This document shows positions 43,248 through 51,959 of a stretch of DNA of 54,714 nucleotides, piece after piece. The DNA lies in assembly GCA_028277725.1 (NCBI GenBank), contig JANQFX010000075.1, forward strand, positions 1-54,714, written 5' to 3'. The first letter of the stretch is position 1. Each line of letters begins with the position of its first letter. The translations under genes and the position numbers were made by a program. This DNA comes from Thiohalocapsa sp. GTDB lineage: Bacteria > Pseudomonadota > Gammaproteobacteria > Chromatiales > Chromatiaceae. Under the pieces are notes generated by a model, which was not told the origin of the DNA, did no database searches, and worked only from the letters and a program-made list of their open reading frames with translations.

Positions 43248-45440
43248 ATGTTCCACAGCTACAAGATGCCGTTTCCGCCGAATGTGGCGGTCACTGCAGA
43301 GGACCCTGTCGCCTGGCGTCAGCCGGCCAGCCGAGAGCGCGAGTCGCTACTCGCGAGTCGATCGAGTCGCTTGCTCTTGGCAATCGCACTCCTCCCGACA
43401 AGCCTGATCGCGGCTGAGCACACCGCGGTGGAGCTTGCGCCGATCAGCGTCACCGCGACCCGCACCGAAACCGAACTGGACCGCATCCCCGGTGCGGTGC
43501 AGGTCTTAGATCGAGAAGTCATCGAGCGCATCGATGCTCGGCGCCTCAGCGACCTGCTGGAACTGGCGCAGGGCGTGACGCTCAGCAAGCGTGGTACACG
43601 CGATACGGTATCGATTCGCGGGTTCAGCAACGAACAATCACTGATCCTGATCGATGGCCGGCGCGTCTCCGACGAGCCGTCGCAGAAGTTCGCACTGGAT
43701 CGCCTGAGCATGGCGAATGTCGAGCGGGTGGAAATCCTGCGCGGCCCCGGCAGCTCTCTCTATGGTGCCGATGCCTTGGGGGGCATCATCAACATCGTCA
43801 CCCGCCGACCGGAAGACAACCAGGCTCAGCTTCGCGCCCGATGCGATCAACTCGAGCTGGACAACAGCAACGGTTGCGAAGGGGACTTCTACGGCGCCTG
43901 GGTGGTCAACGATCGCCTCGCGTTGTCTGCCTCGGGGACTTTGGTCGACCAGCCGACCGTCGAACTCGACTCGGGCGCCTCGGCCAGGGACGCCGAGCGC
44001 TTTCAGGATGGCACTCTGACACTGGACTGGACGATCACCGGCGACTGGCGTCTGCTGGCTTCGGCTTCACAGCTCAACTCCGACAGCTACTTCTACTCCC
44101 TCGGAGGCAGCGGCGGCTCCGGCTCGAGTGGTCAGGGCGGCGGCGAATCAGGACAGGGCTCCGATGCCCAGCGCGGGGGCGCCTCCGGGCAGCGCTCCGG
44201 GGCCCAGGGCAGCGGTGGCTCGGGACAGGGCTCCGGGGCCCAGGGCGGCAGCCGGAGTGGCGGCACGACAGCCCGCCAGCGCTGGGACGAGAACGATCGC
44301 CGCCGCGACCTGTCGCTGGACTTGCGCTACGAGGGGTCGGCGAGTGACGGCCGCATCCAGCTCTACAACTCACACCTCGACAAGGAGCGTCAAATGCGGA
44401 TGGAGAACGCAGCGGCCCTGAAGAACTTCGACGAGGTCGAGATCGACAAGACCGCCATCGACGCACAGTACGGCTGGGCACCACTCGCGGAACACTGGTT
44501 GATCCTGGGCGGCGAGTATCGAGTGGAGGACTTCGAGGGCACGACCTTCCAGACCGAGGAGCGGACCGGCACTGTCCGCAAAGGCGATCTGATCAAACCG
44601 GTCTCAAAGGCGTCCATCGACTACTGGGCGCTGTTCCTGCAGGATCAATGGCAAGTCCTGCCCCGCCTCGATCTGACCCTCGGGGCACGTTACGACGCAT
44701 CGGATCAGTTCGACGATAGGCCGACCTTCAATGCCGGTGGTGTCTATCGACTGCTCGATAAAGACGATCGAGCACTGCGGCTCAAGGCACGCTTTGCCCA
44801 GGGTTACCGCGTACCGACCGTGCGCGATCTCTACGTGAATGTCGATAGCGCCAGCGTCAGCCGTCGCGGCAATCCCGACCTGGAGCCGGAGCATTCCAAC
44901 GGTATCGATGTGGCGATGGAGGGACACTACCGGGCGCTCGACGCGCGGCTGGGCGGGTTCTATAACAAGGTCAAGGATCTGATCGACGAGGAGACCATCG
45001 GCAAGCGCCCCGACGGGCGACCGATCCGGCGCTACCAGAATGTCGGCGAGGCCACGATACAGGGCATCGAAGCAGGCATCGACTGGTTCGCCATGGCCGA
45101 CCTGACCTTCGGGCTGGAGTACATGTACCTGGATGCGCGGGACGACACCACCGACCAGCGCCTTGAGGATCGTCCCCGCCACCGATTCGTCACCACCGTC
45201 GATTACACCTACACGCCTTGGGGTCTGGACGTCGCGTTCTGGGGCGACTACAACGCGGGAGTGATCGACAGCACCTCCGGCGAGGACAAGAACTACGGAC
45301 TGTGGAATCTCAGTCTATCGAAAAGCTTGACCCGACAAGTCGACCTGCGCGCCGGCATCGACAACCTGTTCGATGAGCGTGACGACGACCTGCTGCTGGT
45401 GGGACGGAGCTACTTCGTCGGGGTCAACCTGGCATTCTAG
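43248..45440 (+). CDS. TonB-dependent outer-membrane receptor with Gly/Ser/Gln-rich insert
   Basis: A 730-residue receptor. A late signal-like segment (LLLAIALLPTSLIAA, near residue 43-57) implies the start may be further in. The TonB box is probably ISVTATRT. The plug contains LDRIPGAVQVLDREVIE and RVEILRGPGSSLYGADALGG. The barrel ends with a receptor-typical strand (SYFVGVNLAF). FRAP/NPDL-like blocks appear as YRVPTVRDLY and NPDL, but no His lies between them, so a haem-receptor label is not supported. Residues about 285-344 are a Gly/Ser/Gln repeat insert in a loop. Substrate unknown. Confidence 0.85.
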   Translation: MFHSYKMPFPPNVAVTAEDPVAWRQPASRERESLLASRSSRLLLAIALLPTSLIAAEHTAVELAPISVTATRTETELDRIPGAVQVLDREVIERIDARRLSDLLELAQGVTLSKRGTRDTVSIRGFSNEQSLILIDGRRVSDEPSQKFALDRLSMANVERVEILRGPGSSLYGADALGGIINIVTRRPEDNQAQLRARCDQLELDNSNGCEGDFYGAWVVNDRLALSASGTLVDQPTVELDSGASARDAERFQDGTLTLDWTITGDWRLLASASQLNSDSYFYSLGGSGGSGSSGQGGGESGQGSDAQRGGASGQRSGAQGSGGSGQGSGAQGGSRSGGTTARQRWDENDRRRDLSLDLRYEGSASDGRIQLYNSHLDKERQMRMENAAALKNFDEVEIDKTAIDAQYGWAPLAEHWLILGGEYRVEDFEGTTFQTEERTGTVRKGDLIKPVSKASIDYWALFLQDQWQVLPRLDLTLGARYDASDQFDDRPTFNAGGVYRLLDKDDRALRLKARFAQGYRVPTVRDLYVNVDSASVSRRGNPDLEPEHSNGIDVAMEGHYRALDARLGGFYNKVKDLIDEETIGKRPDGRPIRRYQNVGEATIQGIEAGIDWFAMADLTFGLEYMYLDARDDTTDQRLEDRPRHRFVTTVDYTYTPWGLDVAFWGDYNAGVIDSTSGEDKNYGLWNLSLSKSLTRQVDLRAGIDNLFDERDDDLLLVGRSYFVGVNLAF

Positions 45441-45454
45441 AAGTCAACGCTGAC

Positions 45455-45475
45455 GCATGGGCTTCCCGCCCATGC
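45455..45475. terminator. Hairpin after the receptor gene
   Basis: GCATGGGC (45455-45462) and GCCCATGC (45468-45475) are perfect arms with loop TTCCC, 15 bases after the receptor stop. No T-run follows. In the remaining convergent gap to 45688 I see only a short palindrome (CGCCCGCGGGCG), no gene. Confidence 0.55.
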
Positions 45476-45688
45476 TCGACACGGCCTTGATCATCGTTCC
45501 GGCGGAGCGCCCGCGGGCGTTTCGCACCGCTGGTGTTGCGCTTAGCCAGGGCTTCCAGCAGCTGTGGCGTCAGGCCAGGCTGGTGTCACTAGATCGATTT
45601 CTGTGATGGAACCTACCACGCGGCAGGTTTCATTCCGACAATCGCCGAAGCGGCGGGGCCGGCGAATGCCCGGACGGCGCCACCGGCC

Positions 45689-46492
45689 TTACTGGTAGCT
45701 CAAACGGTTGACCGCATCCCATTGCTCCGGGGTCAGGATGGCGCGGAGCTCGTTCAGGGCGTCGATGCGCGGGTCCATGGCGGCGCGCTTGATGCTGGCC
45801 ATCTCGTCGAGCAGCTCCCTCACCTCTTCCTTGCTCTTGCCCTCGGCGACGGCACGCTGCAGCCGGCGTTGTAGCTCGAACGCCTGTTGCATCTTGGGGT
45901 GGAACAGCGGTGGGTAGACCGCCTTCACATCCTCCACCAACCGCTGTTGCTGCTCCGGCGTGAGCTGGATGCTGCCCTGCTTGAAGAGTTTGCCCGGATG
46001 CGGCAGGAGCGCCAGCTCGTCGACCCGGAACTTCTCGATCTTCGCCGGCCCCGCCGGCGACTCCGCCTGCTGCTCCAGACGTGCGAGCGTCTGCTGCATC
46101 TGCTCCTCGGTCAGGATATCCGCCAGCGTGTTCAGGGCATCGATCTGGATATCCGTGACCTCGCGCTGAACGGCGGCCAACTCATCGAGTTGCACCTTGA
46201 GCTGAACCCTCGTCCGGTTGTCCTGCAGCACGGCCTGCCGGATCTCGCGCTCCAGCTCCGCGGCCCGTTGCATACGGCTCCCGATCTGTCCTGGATAGAC
46301 GCCGATGATCCGTTCCCGAATCGCTTGCGCCTGAGCCTCGGTGACGCCGAGCCGCACCTTGTCCTCCATCACCGCGGGCACGGGATGCGGGAGCTGCACC
46401 AGCGCCTGCGCATCGCCGCGGCCGGTGTCGGCGTGAAGGCTTGCATGGAATGCGAAAGTAATCAGGATGATGACGGCCAGCATGGGTCGCAT
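45689..46492 (-). CDS. Duplicated Spy/CpxP-like periplasmic protein
   Basis: A 267-residue protein with signal peptide (MLAVIILITFAFHASLHA). It has two related helical halves, each opening with LPHP (VQLPHPVPAVMED and LALLPHPGKLF) and containing a YPG/YPP turn. LTxxQ-like motifs of Spy/CpxP proteins appear as LTEEQM, LTPEQQ and LTPEQW. I use the ATG at 46492 because it starts the signal peptide; the longer frame does not look coding. A chaperone or metal-sensing role in the envelope is family-based inference. Confidence 0.72.
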   Translation of the reverse strand: MRPMLAVIILITFAFHASLHADTGRGDAQALVQLPHPVPAVMEDKVRLGVTEAQAQAIRERIIGVYPGQIGSRMQRAAELEREIRQAVLQDNRTRVQLKVQLDELAAVQREVTDIQIDALNTLADILTEEQMQQTLARLEQQAESPAGPAKIEKFRVDELALLPHPGKLFKQGSIQLTPEQQQRLVEDVKAVYPPLFHPKMQQAFELQRRLQRAVAEGKSKEEVRELLDEMASIKRAAMDPRIDALNELRAILTPEQWDAVNRLSYQ

Positions 46493-47001
46493 GAACTGCT
46501 CCTCGTGTGTCGATCGGAGTGAAGGCAACGGGCGACCTCGGTCGAGGTCGAGATGGGAATACTGGGCACCAACACGATCAGCCCCAGCGCCGCAACACGC
46601 AACGGCAGCGGATGGGTCAGGCGGACTGGATTCGGGATACACGGCAGCGCTCCAGGTAACACTGGGCAGAGCGCTGGCTGACGGCCCGCGGCAACGGGCG
46701 GTGTGGCTGGCGAGGTTGGAATGTGCGCGACAGCCCCAGGTTGCGGCTACGCGACGACGGGTATTTGAGGGCGCCCCGCCCTTGTATGCCTTGAAAATCG
46801 TCAAAGCACCCAGGCCACGGCGGGATCGAAGGCGCCAGAGTTGGATGTCCGCGTCGACATGGACTGCCTGCGTTCCTTCCTGGAGCGCTCGCGCTCGCGC
46901 CGCGCGACGAACCGAAGGACGCGCTGCCGACCAACGGAACGATTGGCAGGCAGTGAGACCGCGACAGCACCGGCAGTGCGTGCCGTCCTCCCGGCGGCGG
47001 G
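46493..47001. other. Intergenic region with no supported gene
   Basis: About 510 bases between the Spy-like gene start and the FeoA-like gene end. A perfect dyad CGACCTCG-GT-CGAGGTCG lies about 45 bases upstream of the Spy-like gene and could be an operator or a hairpin. Short open frames here are Arg-rich and unconvincing. Confidence 0.5.
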
Positions 47002-47736
47002 CTAGGTCTCGACGTCCACAATCACAGTGGCCGCCTGTTCCGGCTCCAGATAGAGCCGGAGGCCATCCTCGCTGGTCACCACGAAGCGCTCACGCCCGGT
47101 CTCGGCATCGCCCTCGTGGCCGAGGGCGTCGTCCGGGCAGACGGCCTCGAGCGTCAGCACGTCCCCCGGCCCGATGCCGATGGCGGCAACCTGCTGCTGG
47201 GAGGCGTCCCCGCCAAGCACCGCCAGGAGCTTGAACGGATGACCCCGGCGGGCGTTGGAGAACTGGATCTCGCGCCCGTCCATCTCCCCCCAGAGCTTGG
47301 CGGCGACGCCTTCGGTCAGCAACAGCCGCCGGTGCTCGCCGAGCCGCGCGCGGTAGCGCATGGGCGGGATCTGGCGCAGGAACTGGATGCGGTCGTGCTC
47401 GCGCAGGCCGAGGGTCGCAAGCGCCTGTTCCAGGCCGGTGCCCGAGGTCAGTCCCTCGATGTGGCCCTCCTCGCCTGGCAGCATCTCGATGACGGGGGTC
47501 TTGTGGTCGTCGTCGTGGTGCACGATGACCTTGGACGCCATGCCGGCGGCGAGGGTCGCCTCGCCCTTGGGGCCGCGCACCCGCACGGGCGAGAACAGCG
47601 CCTCCTCGTCCTCCAGGTGCAGACCGCAGCCTTGGTAGAGGCCGAGCCGTTCGAGGCGCTCGCGCAAGCCACCCTGGAGTACGGCGCGGAGCTTGAGTGC
47701 TTGGCCGACGGGTGCCTGATCAAGCGAAATCTGCAT
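47002..47736 (-). CDS. Protein with three FeoA-like (SH3-fold) domains
   Basis: A 244-residue protein in which the FeoA pattern appears three times. Domain 1 is about 5-75 (GLRERLERLGLYQGCGLHL), domain 2 about 82-150 (EQALATLGLREHDRIQFL) and domain 3 about 155-240 (QQVAAIGIGPGDVLTLEAV). FeoA domains bind Fe-transport partners or regulate FeoB; a triple form beside a P-type ATPase is unusual. The ATG at 47736 lies 17 bases inside the end of the ATPase gene, so the two are coupled. It is not the FeoA of the feoAB operon at 54471. Confidence 0.8.
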   Translation of the reverse strand: MQISLDQAPVGQALKLRAVLQGGLRERLERLGLYQGCGLHLEDEEALFSPVRVRGPKGEATLAAGMASKVIVHHDDDHKTPVIEMLPGEEGHIEGLTSGTGLEQALATLGLREHDRIQFLRQIPPMRYRARLGEHRRLLLTEGVAAKLWGEMDGREIQFSNARRGHPFKLLAVLGGDASQQQVAAIGIGPGDVLTLEAVCPDDALGHEGDAETGRERFVVTSEDGLRLYLEPEQAATVIVDVET

Positions 47737-49906
47737 GACGAGCCTCCTCGAGTTGCTCGGACCCGCCGGGTCGTTCGGCGCCGAGGGCGTCGAGGCCGGC
47801 GCCCGCCTCGCCCTTGGCGAGCGCGGCATAGCCGAGGATACCGATGGTGCTGCCGTTGTGGATGGTCGCCGCCGCGACAGCGGGCAAGACACCGGCCACC
47901 GCCAGGGCCATGGTGGCGCTGTTGATGCCGATGGAGCCCATGGCGGCGTGGTGCAGGACGCGCTGGGTGTGCTTGGCGATGTCGACGGCTGCCACCAGAG
48001 CGGTCAGATCCGGACGCATGAGCACAACCTGGGCCGCCTCGCGGGCGAGGTCGGCGCCGTTGGGCATGCTGATGCCGACGTCGGCACTGACCAGGGCCGG
48101 GGCGTCGTTGACACCGTCCCCCAGAAAGGCCACGCGGCGCCCCTGGTCGTGCAGGCGCCGAATGGCCATGGCCTTGTCCTCGGGCTTGAGCTCCCAGAGG
48201 ACGTCGTCGATGGCGGGCATGGCCCGCCCCAGGGCCTTGGCGGCCTCGCGATGATCGCCGGTGAGTACGACGATGCGATCGATGCCGAGCCGCTTGAGGT
48301 CGGCCAGCGCCGCCTCGGCCTCCGGACGAATGCGGTCGATGAGCGCGATCAACCCCACCAACTTGCCGTCCCGCGCCACGTAGAGCAGCGACTTGCCGGC
48401 GGCGTAGAGGTCGGCCATCAGCGCGTCCGCCGGTGTGCAATCGACGCCCTCGTCGTCCTCCAGGAAGTGTCGGCTACCCACCAGCACCCGCTGATCGTCG
48501 ACGTAGGCCGACACCCCGTGGGCGACGACGAAGTCGACCTGACTGATGGGCGGCAGGGCAAGGTCGCGACCCGCAGCCTCGGTGACGACAGCGCGCGCCA
48601 CCGGGTGGTCGTAGTGCTCCTCCGCACCGGCGGCCAGCGCAAGAAGGCCGTCCTCGGTAAGCTCCTCGAAGGAGATCAGGTCAGCCACCTGCATGTCGCC
48701 GGTGGTCAGGGTGCCGGTCTTGTCGAACACCAGGGTGTCGACCCGATCCAGGTTCTCCAGGGCCTGTGCGCCCTTGAACAGCACGCCGGCGCGGCTCGCG
48801 GCGTAGAGATTGCTGCGCACCGCGACGGGGTTGGACAGCTTGATGGCGCAGGAGTAGTCCACTGTCAGCACCGAGGCCGCGCGGCTCAGGTCGCGGGTCA
48901 GCGCGAGCACGCCGAGGCTGGTGAGGAAGGTCAGGGGCACCAGCCTATCGGCAAGCTCCGTGCTGCGCTTCTCGCCCTCGGAGCGGGTGCGCAGGGCCGT
49001 CTCCAGAAATCGGTTGATGCGGGCCATGGACGTCTCGGCGCCGACCTGCTCGGCGGCGATCCGGATGTGCCCCTCGTGGATGACGGAGCCGGACAAGACC
49101 GGGCTGCCGGCGGCCACCGGCACGGGCAGCGACTCGCCGGTGAGACTCGCCTGGTCCACCGCAGCTTCGCCCTGCAGCACCTGGCCGTCCACGGGGATCA
49201 GTTCGCCGGGCCCGCAGATCACCGTGTCGCCGATCTCGACCTCGGCTAGCGGCAGCTTGGTCTCGACACCGCCGCGCTCGACCCAGACCGATTCGGTCTT
49301 CGGCGCCAGCAGGCTCTTCAGCAGATCGTTGGAGCGCTGCTCGGCACTGGCCTCGACATACTCACCCCAGTCGAGCAGCGCGCCGATGGCATTGGAGGTG
49401 AAGTAGTCGCCACGCAACAGCGACAGGAGCTTCGCCGAGCCATCCAGGACCTCGACCTTGACGCCCTCCTGCACCAGTGTGGTCGCGCCGCGCAGCAAGG
49501 TCGGCGCGGCGAAGTACCAGCTCAACGCAACGCGTGTGATCGGTGGCAACCAGGGCGTCGCCAGCGCGATGGCGGTGGTGACGATGGCACGGAAGGGGTC
49601 CGGCGGCCGATCGCGGGACGCGTCCTCCCGGTAGGCGTCCTCGGGGATGTTGGCGAGGGCCTCCAACACCCGTGCGCGGGTCTCGGTGGCACCGTCGTAG
49701 GCGACGATGACACTTCGCGCGCCGGGATTGATGCGCACCGAAGCAACGCCGGACAATGCCTCAACCAGGGCCTGCACATAGGCCAAATCGAGACAGGGAT
49801 GGGCGATGACCCGCCCGCGCAGCCGCAGTCGCCGCGGCTGCTCGCTGACCACCTCGAAGACGGGGTGACGGACGGGGCTGCAGTATGGTCGGCTCAAGTT
49901 GCGCAA
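47720..49906 (-). CDS. P1B-type metal ATPase with Arg-rich N-terminus and SCA membrane motif (FezB-like)
   Basis: A 728-residue P-type ATPase. The phosphorylation motif DKTGT has Asp395. TGES is at 256-259 and GDGVNDAP lies in the C-terminal third; an HP pair is present (HYDHPVA). The membrane metal motif reads SCA (352-354) with downstream SNP, instead of the CPC of copper and zinc pumps. The N-terminal domain has no CxxC but an Arg-rich segment (PRRLRLRGR). These traits fit the P1B group of ferrosome (fez) loci as I recall them. It is embedded in an iron-type operon with HMA and FeoA proteins. Confidence 0.8.
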   Translation of the reverse strand: MRNLSRPYCSPVRHPVFEVVSEQPRRLRLRGRVIAHPCLDLAYVQALVEALSGVASVRINPGARSVIVAYDGATETRARVLEALANIPEDAYREDASRDRPPDPFRAIVTTAIALATPWLPPITRVALSWYFAAPTLLRGATTLVQEGVKVEVLDGSAKLLSLLRGDYFTSNAIGALLDWGEYVEASAEQRSNDLLKSLLAPKTESVWVERGGVETKLPLAEVEIGDTVICGPGELIPVDGQVLQGEAAVDQASLTGESLPVPVAAGSPVLSGSVIHEGHIRIAAEQVGAETSMARINRFLETALRTRSEGEKRSTELADRLVPLTFLTSLGVLALTRDLSRAASVLTVDYSCAIKLSNPVAVRSNLYAASRAGVLFKGAQALENLDRVDTLVFDKTGTLTTGDMQVADLISFEELTEDGLLALAAGAEEHYDHPVARAVVTEAAGRDLALPPISQVDFVVAHGVSAYVDDQRVLVGSRHFLEDDEGVDCTPADALMADLYAAGKSLLYVARDGKLVGLIALIDRIRPEAEAALADLKRLGIDRIVVLTGDHREAAKALGRAMPAIDDVLWELKPEDKAMAIRRLHDQGRRVAFLGDGVNDAPALVSADVGISMPNGADLAREAAQVVLMRPDLTALVAAVDIAKHTQRVLHHAAMGSIGINSATMALAVAGVLPAVAAATIHNGSTIGILGYAALAKGEAGAGLDALGAERPGGSEQLEEARHADFA

Positions 49907-49979
49907 CGCCTTTGTGCCCGTCGGTTCCTATCGACCTGATGACCGGAACCCAGATATCGGGTTTCTCTGCCGCATCGCT

Positions 49980-50267
49980 CTATTCAAAGCCCTTCTCCAT
50001 CCGACCGATGGCACAAGACACGACCGATTTGGCTGCCGTACCGATCTTCTCTATCGTCTTCAGTTCTTCGTCGGTCATGGGATAGCCGAGTGACACCAGC
50101 TGCGCCCTCAAACCATCGAGTTGGCTGTCATCGATGTCCAGCGTGACGGTTCTGGGTGTGACGTCGAGATCGACTTGAACCTCGCCGAACTCCTCGCGTA
50201 ACCCCTTCTTCAATGTGTTGGCGCACCCGCCGCACTTGACATTGAGGACTTCGAAAGTCTGTTTCAT
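49980..50267 (-). CDS. Small HMA-domain metal-binding protein
   Basis: A 95-residue protein. An HMA fold (CopZ-like) with the metal site VKCGGC (Cys12 and Cys15) is followed by a C-terminal helix extension (MTDEELKTIEKIGTAAKSVVSCAIGRM). It probably delivers metal to, or regulates, the ATPase encoded 73 bases downstream. The C-terminal Cys in SCAIG echoes the SCA motif of the ATPase, which may be chance. Confidence 0.82.
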   Translation of the reverse strand: MKQTFEVLNVKCGGCANTLKKGLREEFGEVQVDLDVTPRTVTLDIDDSQLDGLRAQLVSLGYPMTDEELKTIEKIGTAAKSVVSCAIGRMEKGFE

Positions 50268-50409
50268 GCTGCTTGCCTCTTCTGGCCTAGCGATTGGCTG
50301 GGGGGCAGCGACGCCGGTTGTCCAGGTTATCGTTGTCGTCCACGCATTCGATTACGACGACGGCAACGACAAAGGAAACAAACGGCCCCGGAATCTTCGT
50401 GCCACTACG

Positions 50410-51027
50410 TTAGAATACACACCAAGAGCCGATACTGAAGCGGCATTCCTTGATCCTGATCTCCGGCTGCGAGGCCGTAAGCGTTGCCGCCGATTGCTCG
50501 GAGGAGATGATCAGGGCAGTCTTGACCTTCTCGACGGCCGGATAGTGCTCGAAAATGTTGAATACGAAGGCCTCCAGTTCCATCGGTTCAGTGCACTGAT
50601 ACTTGTATCGCACATGGAACTCTGCATGCTGCCCGTGTTCGTCCTCTTGCGCTTGCGCGGCGTTGTCGGTTGGGCCTTCCGTCTCTTCTTCCCCATGGTC
50701 GTGGGTTGTCAGGGCGAAGAGCGCGCTGGAGCGAACCAACTCGCACTGCGGTGCCCCTGTGAGCGTGAACACCTGATCACCATCCCTGAGCAAGGCCTTG
50801 GCGCTTGCGATGGCTGCTTCCTCTTCGGGGGTCCTTGCAGCATGTTCGAAGCCGATCAAGTCACCGGCGGGAATCCTGAAACTTATGTCCAGCGCCTGGT
50901 CTTCCAACACAACGAGCAGCTCGCCCTCCCCGTGCACGTGGGTGCCGTGTTGGCGGTACTCGCCATACAGTGCGGCGGAGAAGCAGGACGCGAACACAGA
51001 CAGCAACAGGATTCGCGCGAGACTCAT
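50410..51027 (-). CDS. ZrgA-like (DUF2796) periplasmic metal-binding protein
   Basis: A 205-residue exported protein (signal peptide ending near FSAALYG). The family markers HGTHVHGEGELLVVLE and GFEHAARTPEEEAA are clear. A His/Glu-rich middle (THDHGEEETEG...EDEHGQH) and HVRYKYQCTEP follow. ZrgA binds zinc in Vibrio; here the operon context suggests iron or another divalent metal. I start at the ATG at 51027, which begins the signal peptide. The 142-base gap to the HMA gene shows no gene. Confidence 0.82.
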   Translation of the reverse strand: MSLARILLLSVFASCFSAALYGEYRQHGTHVHGEGELLVVLEDQALDISFRIPAGDLIGFEHAARTPEEEAAIASAKALLRDGDQVFTLTGAPQCELVRSSALFALTTHDHGEEETEGPTDNAAQAQEDEHGQHAEFHVRYKYQCTEPMELEAFVFNIFEHYPAVEKVKTALIISSEQSAATLTASQPEIRIKECRFSIGSWCVF

Positions 51028-51330
51028 AACTGGCCCCCGAGGCACTTGAAGAACAGAGGCCGACTGAACGGGCGCAAGCCCCGGGCGGTGCTACAGGCAA
51101 CCGGACCGGCTGTCGCAGGGCCAAAGGCGGGCTGACCTGCCGCCCGAAGGCCGAGGCTCGGGTTGGGACCCGGACTGGACCGCGGCGGGTGTTGGCATGC
51201 ACAGGTACGTCGCGGAGACTGTGTGGCGCGGATCATGCTGCAAGCGGCTCAAGTTCGTCTAGGGTACGCCGTAAGAGCCGAACCACTCAAGCTCCTCGAA
51301 TCCGCCGACAAGCAGGCCACCGACGGGCGG
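51028..51330. other. Intergenic region with no supported gene
   Basis: About 300 bases between the small coiled-coil gene and the ZrgA-like gene. I see no open frame with family features and no convincing second promoter. Whether transcription from 51607-51635 crosses it is untested. Confidence 0.45.
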
Positions 51331-51570
51331 CTAGCCGACGCGCACCAACCGCAACGCCGGCTGGCCATGCTGTTCCTGATAGATCTTCAGGTTCAGACGT
51401 CGCATCCGTTGGTGGGTAAGACGTAGCTCGGACTTCAGTCTGCGGATTTCCGCCTTCAGGTCAGATGCGTGCGATTCGCATCGTGCAACCTCCTGGCGGA
51501 GATCGTCGCTCACGCCCTCGCGGTTGATTGCTTCGGACTTGCCATCGATCAGCAACATGACTTTGCCCAT
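51331..51570 (-). CDS. Small coiled-coil protein at the head of the ATPase operon
   Basis: A 79-residue protein I do not recognise. Residues about 25-65 form a heptad-like helix rich in Leu, Arg, Glu and Lys (DLKAEIRRLKSELRLTHQ). The start (MGKVMLLIDGKSEAI) has GGAG 13 bases upstream. It is the first gene after a strong promoter with a Fur-like box and so should be highly expressed under iron limitation. A scaffold or regulator for the downstream metal proteins is a guess. Confidence 0.65.
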   Translation of the reverse strand: MGKVMLLIDGKSEAINREGVSDDLRQEVARCESHASDLKAEIRRLKSELRLTHQRMRRLNLKIYQEQHGQPALRLVRVG

Positions 51571-51606
51571 TGTCGGTGCCGGTGCTCCACTAAGTTGCAG
51601 GCCGCG

Positions 51607-51635
51607 ATTTTAATGCGACTGAATCGCATTTGCAA
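51607..51635 (-). promoter_or_regulatory. Sigma-70-like promoter with near-perfect Fur box in its spacer
   Basis: On the minus strand TTGCAA (51635-51630), a 17-base spacer and TAAAAT (51612-51607) form a well-spaced promoter. AATGCGACTGAATCGCATT (51612-51630) fills it and matches 16 of 18 informative operator positions. It should drive the coiled-coil gene and possibly zrgA-like, HMA, ATPase and triple-FeoA genes. Confidence 0.8.
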
Positions 51636-51695
51636 CGCACAACCGACGATCCGCCGTCGGGCCCGAGGCACGCAAACCGCGGCGGGCTAGGGGCG

Positions 51696-51959
51696 CTACG
51701 CCGGCTTCCGGGTCGACGGGCAGGACGACCGCGACGCGCAGCCTGCGCAACCGCCGCCGCCGTTGCGACGAAAGGTGCGACTCGCCAGCGCGACCCCGAT
51801 CGCGACGATCACCCCGACGGAGATCAGGCCGGGCCAGTCCGTGGCCTGCTCGCCGGGCGTGGGCACAGGATTCTCGGACCGAGAGACAGCCCCCGCGCAG
51901 GCGGCGTAAGGTGCCGGCGCGACGCCGATCACCAAGCCCCTGGACGCTTCCGCCGTCAT
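51696..51959 (-). CDS. FeoB-associated Cys-rich small membrane protein
   Basis: An 87-residue protein with one transmembrane segment (WPGLISVGVIVAIGVALAS, about residues 42-60) and a Cys/Gly-rich tail (NGGGGCAGCASRSSC). This is the layout of the FeoB-associated Cys-rich family. The ATG at 51959 overlaps the stop of the second frame of the GUN4-like gene (ATGA). It closes the feo operon and may bind iron or form disulphides for FeoB. Confidence 0.72.
   Translation of the reverse strand: MTAEASRGLVIGVAPAPYAACAGAVSRSENPVPTPGEQATDWPGLISVGVIVAIGVALASRTFRRNGGGGCAGCASRSSCPSTRKPA

Noticed and set aside
43248..45440. Labelling the receptor a haem receptor
   Set aside because: The FRAP- and NPDL-like blocks are present but the conserved His between them is not, and motif resemblance alone is weak.
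45501..45540. Palindrome CGCCCGCGGGCG followed by TTT as a terminator
   Set aside because: It has no loop and only three T; GC-rich chance palindromes are common in this DNA.
46859..47005. A 48-codon plus-strand frame starting MDCLRSFLERS
   Set aside because: Arg-rich, no ribosome-binding site, overlaps the convergent FeoA-like gene end.
47735..49249. A 504-codon plus-strand open frame opposite the P-type ATPase
   Set aside because: Antisense shadow; the ATPase on the minus strand has DKTG, TGES and GDGVNDAP.
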